A stretch of 21,770 nt of DNA from Chlorella sp. KRBP (lineage: Eukaryota; Chlorophyta; Trebouxiophyceae; Chlorellales; Chlorellaceae), in NCBI GenBank assembly GCA_004335735.1, contig QAXK01002314.1:1-21770 (forward strand). Direction: 5' to 3'. Shown here one piece after another: positions 20,143 to 21,770 of this stretch. Made by a program: the position numbers and the translations under genes. Positions within the stretch are counted from its first letter, which is position 1; each line of letters begins with the position of its first letter. The notes below the pieces were generated by a model. That model did not search any database and was not told where the DNA came from. It saw nothing but the letters and a program-made list of their open reading frames with translations.

Positions 20143-21770
20143 TCAGCTCAGCATGCCGTGCACTGCGCCGGGCCGGTAGGGCTCGCCAATGTGCGCCGCG
20201 CTGCCAATCTCCTTCATCAGGTCCGCCACGTCGCCCACGCCCGACACCAGCGTGCCCGAGGGCGACAGCACAAAGTTGCTGGGCACGCCCGTGGTGGCCA
20301 GCACCTTGATCATGGCATCGTGCTCCGCGCCGCACACGTCGCGCTCCTTGCACTCGCAGCGGTGACGCACCTGCAGTGTGACGGCACGCATGCTGGTGAG
20401 TATGAGTGGCCCCACCCCTGTGCAGCTGGCGCTGGTGAGCAGCTGCCCACGCCCCACCACGCACCTGCACCGAGGCGGGCAGGTCCTTGCACTCGCGGCT
20501 GCCCATGCCAAACACCCGGGGCTTGTCGTAGTTGACTGCGCGCGTGCAGGCAGCACACAACAAGTGCTTTGCACAAAGTCGAGGTGAGGCCCACTGCACG
20601 CTCGCACTTACGCCATTACCACAGCGCGGGCACGTGCCCACCGCTGCACTCACCAAAGAACTGGCTAGCGGGCGCGTCCAGTGGCAGGATGCCCACCGTG
20701 CCCTTGAGGTTCTGCTGGGCTGAGCCCTTCTTGGCGGCCCAGATGTTGGTGTTGTGACCAATCACCGACCTGCGGGCGGGTGTGTGGGCAGTGGGAGCGC
20801 AGTGAGGGGCCACCATGACACCCCGCCCATGGCCCTGGGGCCCACGCCGTGCGCACACCCTTGCTCCCTCGCAGAAGCGCGTTTGTGCTGCGGTCTCACC
20901 TGAGTGAGCGTGGGTTGGGGTCCTCAGGCAGGGCCTGGCAGCGCGACCAGCTGCTGAACTTGGAGAGTGCGGGCGGCACGGGGCAGCCCAGCTGGCTGCG
21001 TGCAAACAACTCGGCGTCCACCAGGTCGTACCTGCGCGGTGCACGGGACAAGAGGAGGCGGGACAGGGGACGATGAGAGCGGGCCAGAGTGTGGGCGGAT
21101 GCCGAAGGAGAGACCGACAGTAAAGTGACGCGAGAGAGTCACCGCGTCCTGCTTGAACTGCTGATGCACTTTGACCGCAACTGCTCCCGTGTACGTGTTG
21201 CCAACATCACTCACTGCAGGTTGTGCGCCGTCACCTCCTCCATGGCGGGCAGGGGCACGTCCAACTGGCCAGTAATGTGCTTGGTCGTGTCGCCTGCAGG
21301 CAGTGTGGCGGGTGGCCGCAGCACCGTTGTGCCGCACGGTCAACCAGCCCCACACCTGGTTGTACACCACTTGAGGCTGCCCTGTCCCGCCCTACTCTGC
21401 CTTGCCCTGCCCTGCCCGCCCCACCCAATGTGTGTGTGCGCTGCAAGGTGTGCCATGCCTCACCCAGGTGTGCGATGCGGAAGCCCGTCTCCACCATGTT
21501 CATGAGCATCTGCACGGTGGCCTTGATCTCCTTGGCCCTGAAGGTGCGCTCGGGCACACCTGCACACAGGGGCACACCACACGGAGGAGGAGGAGGAGGG
21601 CGGTCAACTGCTTGACGGACAACCGCCCAACGTGCAGGGACGCACAAGACAGTGCACGCATCCTCGTCTGTTGAGGCTATTCATGTTCCGCACCTGGGCT
21701 GTATTCCATGATGATGTTCTCGACGTTGTACGACTTGATGAGCTTGGCCGCTCCCTGCATGACGCTCCAC
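20143..21770 (-). CDS. FkbM-type methyltransferase, C-terminal part with Cys-containing extension (gene H, 5' end beyond the window)
   Basis: Seven exons in the window: 21770-21694 (partial), 21559-21464, 21293-21215, 21031-20900, 20769-20654, 20535-20465, 20370-20143; 265 complete codons in phase, plus stop. The first visible exon, WSVMQGAAKLIKSYNVENI then IMEYSPG, is the end of an FkbM Rossmann domain, where a DVEG-like motif should lie just upstream. FkbM proteins are SAM-dependent O-methyltransferases, often acting on sugars or other small molecules. The C-terminal part has GFRIAHLG, RSVIGHNTNIWAAKKG, a cysteine cluster (HRCECKERDVCG) and VPSNFVLSPSGTLVSG. As I recall, volvocine algae have FkbM proteins with a similar tail, but I could not check this. 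No membrane helix is visible in this portion. The N-terminus and any signal peptide lie outside the window. Confidence 0.82.

Noticed and set aside
1..21770. tRNA, rRNA, CRISPR arrays, insertion sequences, phage or viral genes
   Set aside because: None could be recognised on either strand; repeats found are short simple repeats only.

Overview
The window looks like nuclear DNA from a GC-rich green alga, probably a chlorophyte of the Chlamydomonas/Volvox type. The evidence is eukaryotic: about 48 short introns with GTGAG/GTGCG donors and GCAG acceptors, exons with GC-rich third positions, CAG/CTG repeats, and the pentamer TGTAA shortly after two of the stop codons (the chlorophyte poly(A) signal). 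Membrane and signalling families with plant/algal character support this. I cannot name the species. There are no bacterial operons, CRISPR arrays, insertion sequences, rRNAs or tRNAs.

Eight genes were assembled by hand from exons whose phases agree at every junction. Left to right: (A) 527-6018, minus, a 13-exon single-pass membrane RING-H2 E3 ligase candidate with an EGF-like ectodomain; (B) 6239-8815, minus, a 9-exon signal-peptide-peptidase-like (SPPL) intramembrane protease with an N-terminal PA domain; (C) 9047-10148, minus, a 6-exon calcineurin-B-like EF-hand protein; (D) 10546-13376, plus, a 9-exon CK1-group protein kinase; (E) 14521-15977, minus, a probable 2-exon disordered Pro/Ala/Ser-rich protein; (F) 16675-18470, minus, a 5-exon MARCH-type RING-CH membrane E3 candidate; (G) 18686-19933, minus, a 5-exon CZIB/DUF866-family protein; (H) 20143-21770, minus, the 3' part of an FkbM-type methyltransferase gene that runs off the right edge.

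The layout is compact. Neighbours A/B, B/C, F/G and G/H are about 210-230 bases apart. C and D are divergent and share a roughly 400-base upstream region. D and E converge on a 1.1 kb stretch with no convincing gene.

The genes are not an operon and need not act together, though three (A, B, F) encode membrane proteins of ubiquitin or intramembrane-proteolysis families. The most notable points are: the SPPL has Glu in place of the first catalytic Asp and GYAD in place of the GxGD motif; the CZIB homologue has lost all four zinc-binding cysteines; two genes start with first coding exons of only 9 and 6 bases; and 4 of the 48 modelled introns use GC donors.
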